Shown here: positions 1 to 8,204 of the stretch, one piece after another | Numbering within the stretch: position 1 is the stretch's first letter | How the letters are laid out: every line of letters starts with the position of its first letter | Assembly (NCBI GenBank): GCA_964437415.1 | Contig: CAYTGN010000002.1 | Span: forward strand, 1-64,000 | Length of the DNA: 64,000 bases | Source of the DNA: CADEDV01 sp964437415 | GTDB taxonomy: Bacteria > Bacteroidota > Bacteroidia > Chitinophagales > Chitinophagaceae | Direction: 5' to 3' | Notes under the pieces: generated by a model | Databases searched by the model: none | The model's input: the letters and a program-made list of their open reading frames with translations, nothing else | Told to the model about the DNA's origin: nothing | Position numbers and translations under genes: made by a program

Positions 1-97
1 TTAAGATGAAAAAATATATCTTAACCACCTGTCCTAATTTTGGGGAGCATTATACATGTTGGCTGCTGTGCTTTTTAAATAATTTGTCATTATACTT

Positions 98-1075
98 TCA
101 CTGTGTCCTAAAATATATTAGAAATAGCAAGTAAAGAATATAGGCGCATACAAAGACAATGCCTTCCATCCGACTAACCTTTTGGTCGCTTTTAAAAACA
201 GAATAACAAGCAATTGCAACTATTGCAGCTAAAGGTAAATCAAACCATAAAATGTTTTTATTAACGTTAATTCCATTTGGAACAAACAAAATTGTCGCAG
301 CAAGTATTATTAAAATATTTGTAATGCTGCTACCTAATAGATTTCCTACTGCAACATCTCTATCGTTTTTGTATGTTGCAACGAGTGTAGTTACAAGTTC
401 TGGCGCTGATGTTCCTATTGCAATTATGGTCAGCCCGATTACTGCATCTGACATGCCCAATTCCTTGGCAATTGAAATAGCTCCTGAGACTAATAATTCA
501 GCACCCCAAATCGTTCCTGAAATTCCTAGAATAAGGTAAATTAAATTTATTGTCCAAACATAAATTTTCCTAATATTGGTATGGGCTAAATGATATTCTT
601 CATTATATTCTTTTTGGATTGCCTTACTTTCATTTTTGCTTTTTTTAATTAGGATAATGATATAGAGAATTCCCAGAAGAAGCAATATCATTCCATCTGT
701 GAACGATAAAACACCATCGATACATAATATTATTAAAAGAAAGGCAGTAAAAATCATAACAAGCATTTCAAATTTTATGGCCTTAATCTGAAGTAATAAT
801 GGTCTAATAGCCGCACTCAGCCCTAAAATCAATAGAATGTTTGCCAAATTTGTTCCTGCGATATTGCCAATAGCCATATCTTCTGCACCATCTTTGATAG
901 CAGTAAGACCAACTGCCAGTTCGGGCAGACTTGTTCCAATGCTTATTACTGTCAGACCGATTACAATTGGACGTATTCTTAATAAGATTGCAATTTTAGC
1001 AGAACCCCTTAACATAAATTCAGCTCCAACTGTAATAATGATTAGTCCAATAAAAAAAATACCCCAGCCATTCAT
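98..1075 (-). CDS. CaCA-family sodium/calcium exchanger-like membrane protein
   Basis: Predicted inner-membrane cation antiporter of the Ca2+/cation antiporter superfamily (YrbG-like), 325 aa. It has the two inverted halves typical of the family, each with an alpha-repeat signature: GTSLPEL at residues 47-53 followed by GNIAGTNLANI, and GTSAPEL at 221-227 followed by a GNLLGSSITNIL-type motif. About ten hydrophobic segments flank a polar central loop near residues 145-170. The length is normal for the family. Calcium or sodium specificity is inferred from the family only. The gene and its flanks are visibly more AT-rich than the genes after 1.3 kb, which may indicate separate ancestry. Confidence 0.9.
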   Translation of the reverse strand: MNGWGIFFIGLIIITVGAEFMLRGSAKIAILLRIRPIVIGLTVISIGTSLPELAVGLTAIKDGAEDMAIGNIAGTNLANILLILGLSAAIRPLLLQIKAIKFEMLVMIFTAFLLIILCIDGVLSFTDGMILLLLGILYIIILIKKSKNESKAIQKEYNEEYHLAHTNIRKIYVWTINLIYLILGISGTIWGAELLVSGAISIAKELGMSDAVIGLTIIAIGTSAPELVTTLVATYKNDRDVAVGNLLGSSITNILIILAATILFVPNGINVNKNILWFDLPLAAIVAIACYSVFKSDQKVSRMEGIVFVCAYILYLLFLIYFRTQ

Positions 1076-1359
1076 AAAGACTGATTATTTATAATTGTTT
1101 TACTTTGCTCGCCAAGTTACTTTTTCTACCCGCTTAAGTTGTGAAATAGCCTTATTATTTTTGCCATGTCGAAGCGAAGATTGTCCATTTACACTATGTC
1201 GTTTCGGAGTCGGTTAGCATTGCAGGCAACGTCTGTATTAGCGAATATACAAACATCCTTTCTGCGGGTTATTCATAAATTGCTTGCTTGATTTTCAAAA
1301 ACGTGGATTGGTTTATGCAAGATTATTGCGGGGCAAAACAGTTTCGCAAATACAATCAG
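1076..1359. other. AT-rich intergenic region, no gene recognised
   Basis: This 284-bp stretch lies between the exchanger and the acetyltransferase, both of which read leftwards. No convincing reading frame or RNA gene was found. The composition changes within it, from AT-rich on the left to the more balanced composition of the rest of the window on the right. It probably holds the exchanger promoter. Possible integron attC similarity was considered and not supported. Confidence 0.4.
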
Positions 1360-1848
1360 CTACGGGTTGATTCTTTTCAGCATCCACAAACTGCAACCCG
1401 TATGTCCGCTGTTGCCCATCGGGCCTTTGAGAAATTCAAAACCAAATTTGGCATACACATTCAATGCCTGTTTCAGTTCGGGCATCGTTTCAAGATATAC
1501 ATAGTTGTAACCGGCTTCTTTGGCAAAGGCCAGACATTTTTCAATCAGCGTTCTGCCCAGTCCTGTGCCGCGGGCCTGTGGCAGCAAATACATTTTTACC
1601 AGTTCGCAGGTGTCGGCAGGCAAACCATCGGTGGGGTAGATGCCGCCGCCGCCAACGATCTCACCGTCTTTTTCAGCCACATAATAAACCGACCGTTCTT
1701 TTTGAAACAATTCAAACAAGGCATCGGTGGTTGCATCATAATAAACAGTGCCGGGATGATTGGCGCCAAACTCGGCCAGGGTTTCTTTCACTATCCGGGA
1801 AAGAAAAGGATTGTCTGCAGGCTGTATGGTTCGGATAGTGATGCTCAT
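1360..1848 (-). CDS. GNAT family N-acetyltransferase
   Basis: Cytosolic acetyl-CoA-dependent N-acetyltransferase, 162 aa, substrate unknown. The GNAT fold is recognised by the acetyl-CoA pyrophosphate-binding loop RGTGLG at residues 93-98, preceded by the strand ELVKMYLLP and followed by the helix TLIEKCLAFAKEAG. A C-terminal YAKFGFEFLKGPMGNSGH segment is typical of the family. The ATG start gives a full-length domain with no extension. It stands alone, with no operon partner that hints at the substrate. Confidence 0.9.
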   Translation of the reverse strand: MSITIRTIQPADNPFLSRIVKETLAEFGANHPGTVYYDATTDALFELFQKERSVYYVAEKDGEIVGGGGIYPTDGLPADTCELVKMYLLPQARGTGLGRTLIEKCLAFAKEAGYNYVYLETMPELKQALNVYAKFGFEFLKGPMGNSGHTGCSLWMLKRINP

Positions 1849-1909
1849 GCTGCAAAGCTAAGTTTGAAAAGAGACTTTCAGTGCTTCTGGCCTCCCGCAT
1901 TTTGATTGC

Positions 1910-1929
1910 CACCCGATTGCTATCGGGTG
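1910..1929. repeat. Perfect short palindrome (CACCCGAT-N4-ATCGGGTG)
   Basis: An 8-bp perfect inverted repeat with the 4-nt loop TGCT lies between the acetyltransferase start and the terminator of the T9SS protein gene. It is not followed by a T-run on either strand, so it does not look like a terminator. It may be a dispersed intergenic palindrome or a structural element. Confidence 0.5.
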
Positions 1930-1948
1930 AGGCACTGAACAGGTATTT

Positions 1949-1994
1949 AAAAAAGCAAGGGCCTTCAGCAGCATAAAGCTGCGAAGACCCTGCT
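1949..1994 (-). terminator. Rho-independent terminator of the T9SS cargo gene
   Basis: A long interrupted hairpin at 1954-1994 has GCAGC/GCTGC at the tip, then CTTC/GAAG, AGGG/CCCT and AGC/GCT. Read on the minus strand it is followed by a run of T (the A-run at 1949-1954). It lies 20 bp past the stop of the gene ending at 2014. Confidence 0.75.
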
Positions 1995-2013
1995 GGTTAT
2001 CAAGAAAGCAAGT

Positions 2014-3438
2014 TTATTGCACCATTATGGTGCTGCTCACAGAAATATTTTTTGATGTATTAGTAACCCGCAGCAGGTAGCTGCCTTTGGCTATCTGCGG
2101 CACAGCAAACTCTCCCAGTTGTGATTTGCTGTTGATTTTAAATTCCTGTGTGCGGATAACCCTTCCTGACAGGTCGAGCAACTGCACCTGGTATTTTCCT
2201 TCAGGCTGTTCGGCAAACGACAAACGGAGCGACTCACCGGCCACCACCGGGTTGGGGAAAATGTTGATGCGACCCGGTCTTTCAATTTTCTCTTCTGTCA
2301 TTCCTGCGATTCTTACCTCTTCTGGTTTTGCCGGTTCTGGTTGCACCGTGTTATTCTTTTTCTTTTTGGTCTTGGCAAAAGCAAGGTTGCCATTGGCCAG
2401 GTCAGAAGCATTGAACACTGCGCCTGCTGTAGAAATTTTTTCCGCTTCCAAATTATTCAGATCAAAACGGTAATAGCCAGAAGTGTTTTCAGAACTGGCA
2501 ACGATCACTTTGCTGCCTTCTTCCACCATGGCGCCATTGGTAGAGAAGCCCGCCGGCAAACCACTGATAACACCAAGGTAGCTGGCTGTTTTGCTGTCAA
2601 TACTTATTTTGAACACACGGCGATTGGCCGTGATGAGGTATAAATTCTTTGAAGCATCGGCCACCATATCGCCGCCATAGAATCCACGGTTGTGCACAGA
2701 ATTGTTTCCGTTGGCCGCATCATCTGTCAATGCGCCGAGATCAGTGATAACAGGATTTTTGCCCGTGGTGAAACGAATGAGGTGATTGCCATCATTGCTG
2801 AGGGCATAACCATTGCCATCAGATGCAATCACCATGCGGGTGATCTGGCTGGGTGCATCATGAAGCCCTTTTACCGTGCCGAAAGCCTCATCTTCGAAAA
2901 AGTAGATCTTTCCTGATTTCATATCAATGTATCGAAGCTGGTTGATGCCCATCGGTGTATAATAAAGCCTGTCATGCTTTTTATCATAGGCCATGGCTGC
3001 CGAGTTGGTGGCAAATGGCTGATGGGTTTGTACGGCAGCGTGGCTCACCATATATACCGTTCTCACCTGCACATTTCTATTGCCCTGCGCTTTGTCCAAT
3101 TCCTGGTCGAGATTGACGATCTTTTTTGGAGCCTGCACTGCTTTGGACTCAGTAATGCTGTAACGGCGGATACCATTTTCATCAGTGGTCGCTTTTTTCT
3201 GCACCGGTTTCCCGGTCCGGGCATTGAGGGATTCCAGTTCCTGTTTGCTGTTGTAAACGGGTCTGATCTCATCACCTGTGCTCATATTGAGCATCCGAAC
3301 TTCTTTCCAGCTACGTCCGCCTTTTTCTGCAGATGTTACAGCAAAGCCGGTGAGGGGCTGTTGTTGTTTTTTGTTTTTCTGGGCAAAGAGGCCGAATGAA
3401 AGAGATAGAATAAAAAGGAGTAGAATTGAATTTTTCAT
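2014..3438 (-). CDS. Secreted protein with C-terminal T9SS type A sorting domain
   Basis: Predicted exported protein of 474 aa. The start is set at the ATG at 3438, where MKNSILLLFILSLSFGLFAQ is a clear Sec signal peptide; in-frame codons further upstream would spoil it. The middle (about residues 130-370) has repeated short beta-strand blocks such as DRLYYTPMGINQLRYIDM and DGNGYALSNDGNHLIRF, suggesting a beta-propeller fold, but no enzyme signature. The last 75 residues (NIFPNPVVAGESLRLSF, LLDLSGRVI, GSYLLRVT) form the T9SS sorting domain, so it should cross the outer membrane and be anchored or released. The function of the mature part is unknown. It stands alone and has its own terminator. 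Confidence 0.85.
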   Translation of the reverse strand: MKNSILLLFILSLSFGLFAQKNKKQQQPLTGFAVTSAEKGGRSWKEVRMLNMSTGDEIRPVYNSKQELESLNARTGKPVQKKATTDENGIRRYSITESKAVQAPKKIVNLDQELDKAQGNRNVQVRTVYMVSHAAVQTHQPFATNSAAMAYDKKHDRLYYTPMGINQLRYIDMKSGKIYFFEDEAFGTVKGLHDAPSQITRMVIASDGNGYALSNDGNHLIRFTTGKNPVITDLGALTDDAANGNNSVHNRGFYGGDMVADASKNLYLITANRRVFKISIDSKTASYLGVISGLPAGFSTNGAMVEEGSKVIVASSENTSGYYRFDLNNLEAEKISTAGAVFNASDLANGNLAFAKTKKKKNNTVQPEPAKPEEVRIAGMTEEKIERPGRINIFPNPVVAGESLRLSFAEQPEGKYQVQLLDLSGRVIRTQEFKINSKSQLGEFAVPQIAKGSYLLRVTNTSKNISVSSTIMVQ

Positions 3439-3642
3439 ACCAGTTGAGTTTAGTGACATTAAACTACGACAAATTTCGTTGATATGGCAAAATTTTATTA
3501 CCGGCAACGGATTTTTAGTTATGAATGGTAATTTGCAGGCCTGTGAAGAAAATCTGCAGGCTGTGGCAAAAGGTATTGCCCTGCATGCCGTCTCATATTT
3601 GTCATTATGTAAACCAATTCTCTTTTATTCTAAAAACTGATT

Positions 3643-5223
3643 ATGAGAAAACTAATCGCTTCTGTTCTCTTTCTCTTTGTTATCACTGGTCTTTCAGCAC
3701 AGGAAAAGCTGGATATGGACATGGTGAACAAGATCAAAAAAGAAGGTCTTGAAAATTCCAAAGTAATGGACATCGCTTTTCATCTCACCGATGTCAGCGG
3801 GCCCCGGCTCACTATTTCCCCCGGCTATACCCGTGCCGCCAACTGGGCCAAAGACAAACTGACCGAATGGGGTCTTGTGAATGCACAATTAGAACCATGG
3901 GGTGAATTTGGCAAAGGATGGGAACAGCAAAAATGTTATGTGGCCATGACAGCCCCTTATTATCAGCCGATGATAGCCGTGCCCAGGGCATGGACAGGCA
4001 GCACACCCGGCAAAGGGGAACTGAAAGGAGAAGTGATGCTCATTAAAGCCAAAGACACCACAGAGCTTTTGCAATATGCCGGCAAACTGAAAGGAAAAAT
4101 TGTGATGACATGGACGGATGCCAAAATAGGACCATCTTTTACAGCAGACGGAAACCGCTATGCTGATTCTACATTGGAAAAAATGGCAAAAGCAGAAATG
4201 CGGCCACTTCAGGGCAGAGGCGGCCAGCAAGGACAACAGGCTAATGACCCGGCCAGGGTAGCAAGAATGAACCAGCAGATGGTGCAGCGCCGCATGAATG
4301 AATTTTTGCTGAAAGAGAAACCAGCCCTTGTCTTTGCCATTAATGCAAGAGGAACTGACGGAACCGTATTTGTAGGAAGCGGGGGTTCTTATGCCAAAGA
4401 TTCTGAAACGGCCCCGGCGGGTGTGATGCTTTCAAGTGATGATTACCTGCGGATGCAGCGGTTGATTGAAGCTGGCATCAAAGTGCAGATAGAGGCGGAA
4501 GTAAAAACAAAATTCTTTACTGACGATCTGAAAGGATATAATGTGATCGCTGAAATTCCCGGTACAGACCCAACATTGAAAGATGAAGTGGTGATGCTTG
4601 GCGGCCACCTTGATTCATGGCATGGCGCCACAGGAGCCACAGATAATGCCTCCGGCTGCGCTGTAATGATGGAAGCTGTCCGCATTTTAAAAAGGTTGGG
4701 TGTGCAGCCAAGACGCACCATCCGCATTGCCCTGTGGAGTGGCGAAGAGCAGGGATTACACGGCAGCCGCAATTATGTAAAAAATCATTTTGCCGATCCG
4801 GCTACCATGGAACTGAAACCCGGTCATGCAAAAGTTTCTGCCTATTATAATATTGATAATGGCACGGGCCGCATCAGGGGCATTTACCTGCAGGGAAATA
4901 AAGAAGCGGGACCGGTCTTTACAAAATGGTTAGAGCCATTTCATGATATGGGCGCCAAAACAGTGACCATTAATAACACCGGCGGCACCGACCACCAGGC
5001 TTTTGACGGAGTGGGTATTCCCGGTTTCCAGTTCATCCAGGATGAGGTCGAGTATAATACCCGGACACATCATACCAATATGGACACATATGATCATTTG
5101 GTGCCGGACGATCTGAAACAAATCTCAGTGATCGTTGCCAGTTTTGTTTATCACACCGCACAGCGGGATGAAAAAATTCCCCGGAAAGAATTGCCAAAAC
5201 CGGCAGCACAGAGAGGGTTCTGA
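3643..5223 (+). CDS. Secreted M28 family metallopeptidase
   Basis: Predicted exported zinc aminopeptidase-type enzyme of 526 aa. A signal peptide covers residues 1-20 (ends LSAQ). A protease-associated-like region lies around residues 90-300. The M28 catalytic domain follows, with GGHLDSW at 320-326 (zinc ligands H322 and D324), ATDN at 332-335 (bridging D334), the catalytic Glu pair EE at 368-369, and a late TRTHHTNMDTYD segment that supplies the last His. A low-complexity Gln/Arg insertion near residues 190-217 is unusual and probably a surface loop. It ends just before a bidirectional terminator. Confidence 0.93.
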   Translation: MRKLIASVLFLFVITGLSAQEKLDMDMVNKIKKEGLENSKVMDIAFHLTDVSGPRLTISPGYTRAANWAKDKLTEWGLVNAQLEPWGEFGKGWEQQKCYVAMTAPYYQPMIAVPRAWTGSTPGKGELKGEVMLIKAKDTTELLQYAGKLKGKIVMTWTDAKIGPSFTADGNRYADSTLEKMAKAEMRPLQGRGGQQGQQANDPARVARMNQQMVQRRMNEFLLKEKPALVFAINARGTDGTVFVGSGGSYAKDSETAPAGVMLSSDDYLRMQRLIEAGIKVQIEAEVKTKFFTDDLKGYNVIAEIPGTDPTLKDEVVMLGGHLDSWHGATGATDNASGCAVMMEAVRILKRLGVQPRRTIRIALWSGEEQGLHGSRNYVKNHFADPATMELKPGHAKVSAYYNIDNGTGRIRGIYLQGNKEAGPVFTKWLEPFHDMGAKTVTINNTGGTDHQAFDGVGIPGFQFIQDEVEYNTRTHHTNMDTYDHLVPDDLKQISVIVASFVYHTAQRDEKIPRKELPKPAAQRGF

Positions 5224-5242
5224 TAATTAGAAAAAGTATTCT

Positions 5243-5272
5243 AAAAACCACTTGTATCAGCAGGTGGTTTTT
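5243..5272. terminator. Bidirectional terminator between convergent genes
   Basis: The hairpin AAAAACCACTTG / CAGGTGGTTTTT has a 6-nt loop (5255-5260) and one G-U pair. A-runs and T-runs on both sides let it end both the M28 peptidase transcript (+) and the convergent hypothetical gene (-). It abuts the stop at 5273. Confidence 0.8.
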
Positions 5273-6136
5273 TTATGGGTCTTGTGCAGCCACCACCGTC
5301 AAAGGGTTTTCATAAACAAACCTGACCATGGAATTTTTGCCTTCGTCGGAACTGAGGTAAAGCTGGTAGCGTTTGTTGCCTGCCGTCACCAGCATCAGTG
5401 CTGTATTGGGAGGAATGGAGCCGAGATTTTCTCCCACCATGATCACCTCCTGTTGTGTTTGCTTCATATCCACTTTCACAAAAATGGTGATGGGTTTGGC
5501 CGTTAGCATTTTGCGGGAAACCACCGGCATATTATTTACATACACAGAGACGGTGTCACCGTCAATCTGCCCGTTATCATAAAAATCAAGACGGATATTC
5601 CCGGTGTCTACTCTTATCTCCCTCACTAATTCATTTTTCCTGTTGGTGAGGGTTGGGGGCAATTTCATTTCCGGTTTGAAAGTGGATTTGTCATAGCGGA
5701 TAAGAACGATGGTTCCCGGCGGGCAACTTGAACGATTGTCCATAGTGGTGCCCGTCCATGAGCCACGCAACTGTTCTTCTGATACCACGTTGCCGCCGCC
5801 TTTGTGGTAGGTGAGTTTGTATTTTTTGATACAGGGGATGCAGTCCTGCGGCACTTTGAAAGTCATTACCTTCAGCTCATTGATACTTATATTTTTTGTG
5901 ACCGGGTCAAACACACCTTCAAAACCTTCTTTCACATAATTGTTCGTATCCGAATAGTGATAAGAAACACCGGTAATGCGGGTGCCGGCGATCTGTAGCT
6001 GCAATTCGATATTATAAACCGGGAAACATCCGCCCGGCTCCATTACCAATTTACCTTTCCATATGCCGTTGATGTCCTGCGAAAGGACGCCAATAGGCAG
6101 GAACAGTAAGAAGAAGATAAGTGGATGCCGGTGCAT
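5273..6136 (-). CDS. Secreted protein of unknown function (paralog of the next gene upstream)
   Basis: Predicted exported protein of 287 aa; a signal peptide ends near residue 19 (GVLSQ). I do not recognise a named domain. Two parts can be seen: an N-terminal beta-rich module beginning NGIWKGKL, and a C-terminal module with RVDTGNIRLDFYDNGQIDGD, ENLGSIPPNTALM and VRFVYENP. Both modules recur in the gene at 6197-7297, so the pair arose by duplication. Both lie on the minus strand with a 60-bp gap and are probably co-transcribed. Cys pairs in the N-terminal part (CFPV, CIPC, SCPPG) are suited to a periplasmic or surface location. Confidence 0.75.
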   Translation of the reverse strand: MHRHPLIFFLLFLPIGVLSQDINGIWKGKLVMEPGGCFPVYNIELQLQIAGTRITGVSYHYSDTNNYVKEGFEGVFDPVTKNISINELKVMTFKVPQDCIPCIKKYKLTYHKGGGNVVSEEQLRGSWTGTTMDNRSSCPPGTIVLIRYDKSTFKPEMKLPPTLTNRKNELVREIRVDTGNIRLDFYDNGQIDGDTVSVYVNNMPVVSRKMLTAKPITIFVKVDMKQTQQEVIMVGENLGSIPPNTALMLVTAGNKRYQLYLSSDEGKNSMVRFVYENPLTVVAAQDP

Positions 6137-6196
6137 GGAATGAAAATAAATGAAATCCGCCGAAGCCTTTGCAGAAATTACAGAAACGGTCAGAAC

Positions 6197-7297
6197 TTAC
6201 TTTGGTTTTTGATAAATGAACCGCACCACGGCGTTCTTCTGTTCGGTGGAAGTGATCTGCACTGTGTGCCGCTGTGAACCGGACTCAATCACCATCAGTG
6301 AAGTGTTTGGCGGGATACGGCCCAGGTTTTCGGCCACCATCACCAGTTCATGCTCTTTGTTTTCTTCGTCCATCTTCAGTTTCAGCGTCAGGGCTTTTTC
6401 AGTAAGTCGCTTGCTTGCAAGTACTAGTTTTTTATCTAAATACACGGAAATGGTGTCGTCGTCAATGATGCCGTTGTCATAGAGTTTTACAGTGATATTT
6501 TCGTCATAAACGTAAATCGTTTTCACCAGTGCATTTTCACGGGTCTTCAAAGCATTGGGAGTTGGGGTGGGTGGCTGAGCAACAACTTCCTTTTTCTGAG
6601 GTTCCTCTTTTACTTCCGGGGGAGTGACCACTTTTGCAGCGGTGTCAATCGCAGGTTTGCTGGTGACGGTTGTTTTTGAATTATTATTTTTCGGAGTGAC
6701 CGGCTTATTGACAACCGGTGGTTTTTTTACAACGGGGTTATTGTTCGTTTTTGGGGTTTCCTTTTTTACAGGGGGGGTGGGTGTAGCAGTATTATTCCTC
6801 CTTAAAAAAGGCTCGAGGTAAAAATCAGTCTCGGTCACTTTTCTCAGGTAAACCCTTCCGCCGCCGCAATCACCCCAATAGGAAGTGTCACCGGGCAGGG
6901 GTTTTTCATCCCGGCCCAGGTAGGTGCCTTCAAGGAATTCTTCACGACCGGAACGGGAATAGGTGAGGTCATAGTTCATAATACAGGTGATGCCACCCAT
7001 CAGGCTTTTCACCTCCACGGTTTTTATTTCTCTGATCCTTAGTGTTTGTGAGTTCTTTAGAAAATTACCCGTCATGGTGGCCTTGCCATAAAAACGGACA
7101 TCAAGGTAGGAATAGGAAACACCGGTGGCTACATAAGTGCCCTTGTGATTGACCTGGAATTCTAATTTATACTGATCGCCGTGGCCGGATACAAAATAGC
7201 CTTTCCAGATACCTGTGAGATTTTGAGAAAGGGCAGTGAGAGTGCTGAAAGGTACCAGGAACAACAATAAGAGGCAATGCTTCGTCAGCGATTTCAT
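6197..7297 (-). CDS. Secreted paralog with Pro/Lys/Thr-rich linker
   Basis: Predicted exported protein of 366 aa. The start is the ATG at 7297, giving MKSLTKHCLLLLFLVPF and a signal peptide ending at TALSQ. It shares the N-terminal NLTGIWKGYF module and the C-terminal module (VYDENITVKLYDNGIIDDD, ENLGRIPPNTSLM, VRFIYQKPK) with its downstream neighbour. The two modules here are separated by about 80 residues of low-complexity sequence rich in Pro, Lys, Asn and Thr. Such linkers often span peptidoglycan or tether surface domains, but that is inference. No catalytic motif is visible. A divergent gene starts about 125 bp upstream. Confidence 0.75.
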   Translation of the reverse strand: MKSLTKHCLLLLFLVPFSTLTALSQNLTGIWKGYFVSGHGDQYKLEFQVNHKGTYVATGVSYSYLDVRFYGKATMTGNFLKNSQTLRIREIKTVEVKSLMGGITCIMNYDLTYSRSGREEFLEGTYLGRDEKPLPGDTSYWGDCGGGRVYLRKVTETDFYLEPFLRRNNTATPTPPVKKETPKTNNNPVVKKPPVVNKPVTPKNNNSKTTVTSKPAIDTAAKVVTPPEVKEEPQKKEVVAQPPTPTPNALKTRENALVKTIYVYDENITVKLYDNGIIDDDTISVYLDKKLVLASKRLTEKALTLKLKMDEENKEHELVMVAENLGRIPPNTSLMVIESGSQRHTVQITSTEQKNAVVRFIYQKPK

Positions 7298-7421
7298 TAC
7301 GAGGTCAAAGCTAATGAAATGAATTGTACCTGCAGGGCCGGAGAGCAATTGTTTAGTAATTTTAGAACTTCAGTAACAACTCAGCTACCCAAAAAGCAGG
7401 AAAAGCCTGCAGCGCCACCAT

Positions 7422-8123
7422 ATGATGCGAACTTATATTGTTTTTCTTATCTTTTTAAAGCCGGTACTCAGCCCGGCACAGTATAATGAAAATACGGCTG
7501 CTGTTTTACTAAAGCTTGACAGTTTGCGTAAAGAAAACTCTGTTTCACGGCATTTTGCATCAATTTATTTCGAGGCCACTGCTAATGCACTTTCCTATTT
7601 CAGCAAAAAAGATATGCGAACACAGGAATTGATTGCAAGATGCGAGGCCAGTTTTGCATCTTTCTTTTTCCGTGCTGCTGATGCATATCACAGGAAGGAA
7701 AAACCACCTGCTGAGTGGCAGCTGTATTTCAGGGACAGTGCTGCTTCTTCACTGCGTTTAATTCTTTATGGTATCAATGCTCATATAAACGGTGATATCT
7801 GGCAGTCGCTGGTCGCTGAATTTTCTGAAGACGAAATAACCGAACTAAAGCCTGCGTATATGGAATTTTATGAGGAATTAGTGAAGCTTTACCGGAAGCT
7901 TTATGAAACGGCATACGACACAAGCAGGAAAGCGAGGTTTATCCACCATGCCAGTTTGGGGATTGCGAAACCCTATGGAAAATGGATGTTGCTGCGATGG
8001 CGAAAACGACAGGTTCGCCTGGCTGAGCTTTACTTTTCAGACCGGGCCGTATTTGAAAGAAAACTCCAAAAAAACCGGCGAAAAATGGATAGCCTGAACA
8101 AATTCATACGCCGGAATATCTAA
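7422..8123 (+). CDS. DUF5995-like protein
   Basis: Protein of 233 aa with a short N-terminal hydrophobic stretch (residues 4-18, ends LSPAQ) that looks like a signal peptide. The central segment LRLILYGINAHINGDIWQSL (about residues 108-127) resembles the conserved NAHINxD block of DUF5995 family proteins. The rest is helical and charged. Biochemical function is unknown for the family. It starts just downstream of the divergent paralog gene and precedes thrS by about 80 bp. The domain call rests on motif memory and should be checked by profile search. Confidence 0.65.
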   Translation: MMRTYIVFLIFLKPVLSPAQYNENTAAVLLKLDSLRKENSVSRHFASIYFEATANALSYFSKKDMRTQELIARCEASFASFFFRAADAYHRKEKPPAEWQLYFRDSAASSLRLILYGINAHINGDIWQSLVAEFSEDEITELKPAYMEFYEELVKLYRKLYETAYDTSRKARFIHHASLGIAKPYGKWMLLRWRKRQVRLAELYFSDRAVFERKLQKNRRKMDSLNKFIRRNI

Positions 8124-8166
8124 GACCAACTCTTTGTTATTCCTTCATAATCAGGCGGGACTTTGC

Positions 8167-8174
8167 TACATTTG
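8167..8174 (+). promoter_or_regulatory. Candidate promoter -7 element for thrS
   Basis: TACATTTG matches the Bacteroidota -7 consensus TAnnTTTG and lies 31 bp before the thrS ATG. No TTTG -33 box was found at the usual spacing, so support is partial. Confidence 0.4.
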
Positions 8175-8204
8175 CACACTGATTTAAAAAGAGTAATTCA
8201 TAGC

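Noticed and set aside
1..24. Inverted repeat TTAAGAT / ATCTTAA at the left edge
   Set aside because: Very AT-rich and short, with the adjoining sequence missing; could be the end of a terminator but cannot be assigned.
1136..1262. Possible integron attC-like sequence in the gap 1076-1359
   Set aside because: No matching R'/R'' core pair could be found; the motif was too weak to support an integron.
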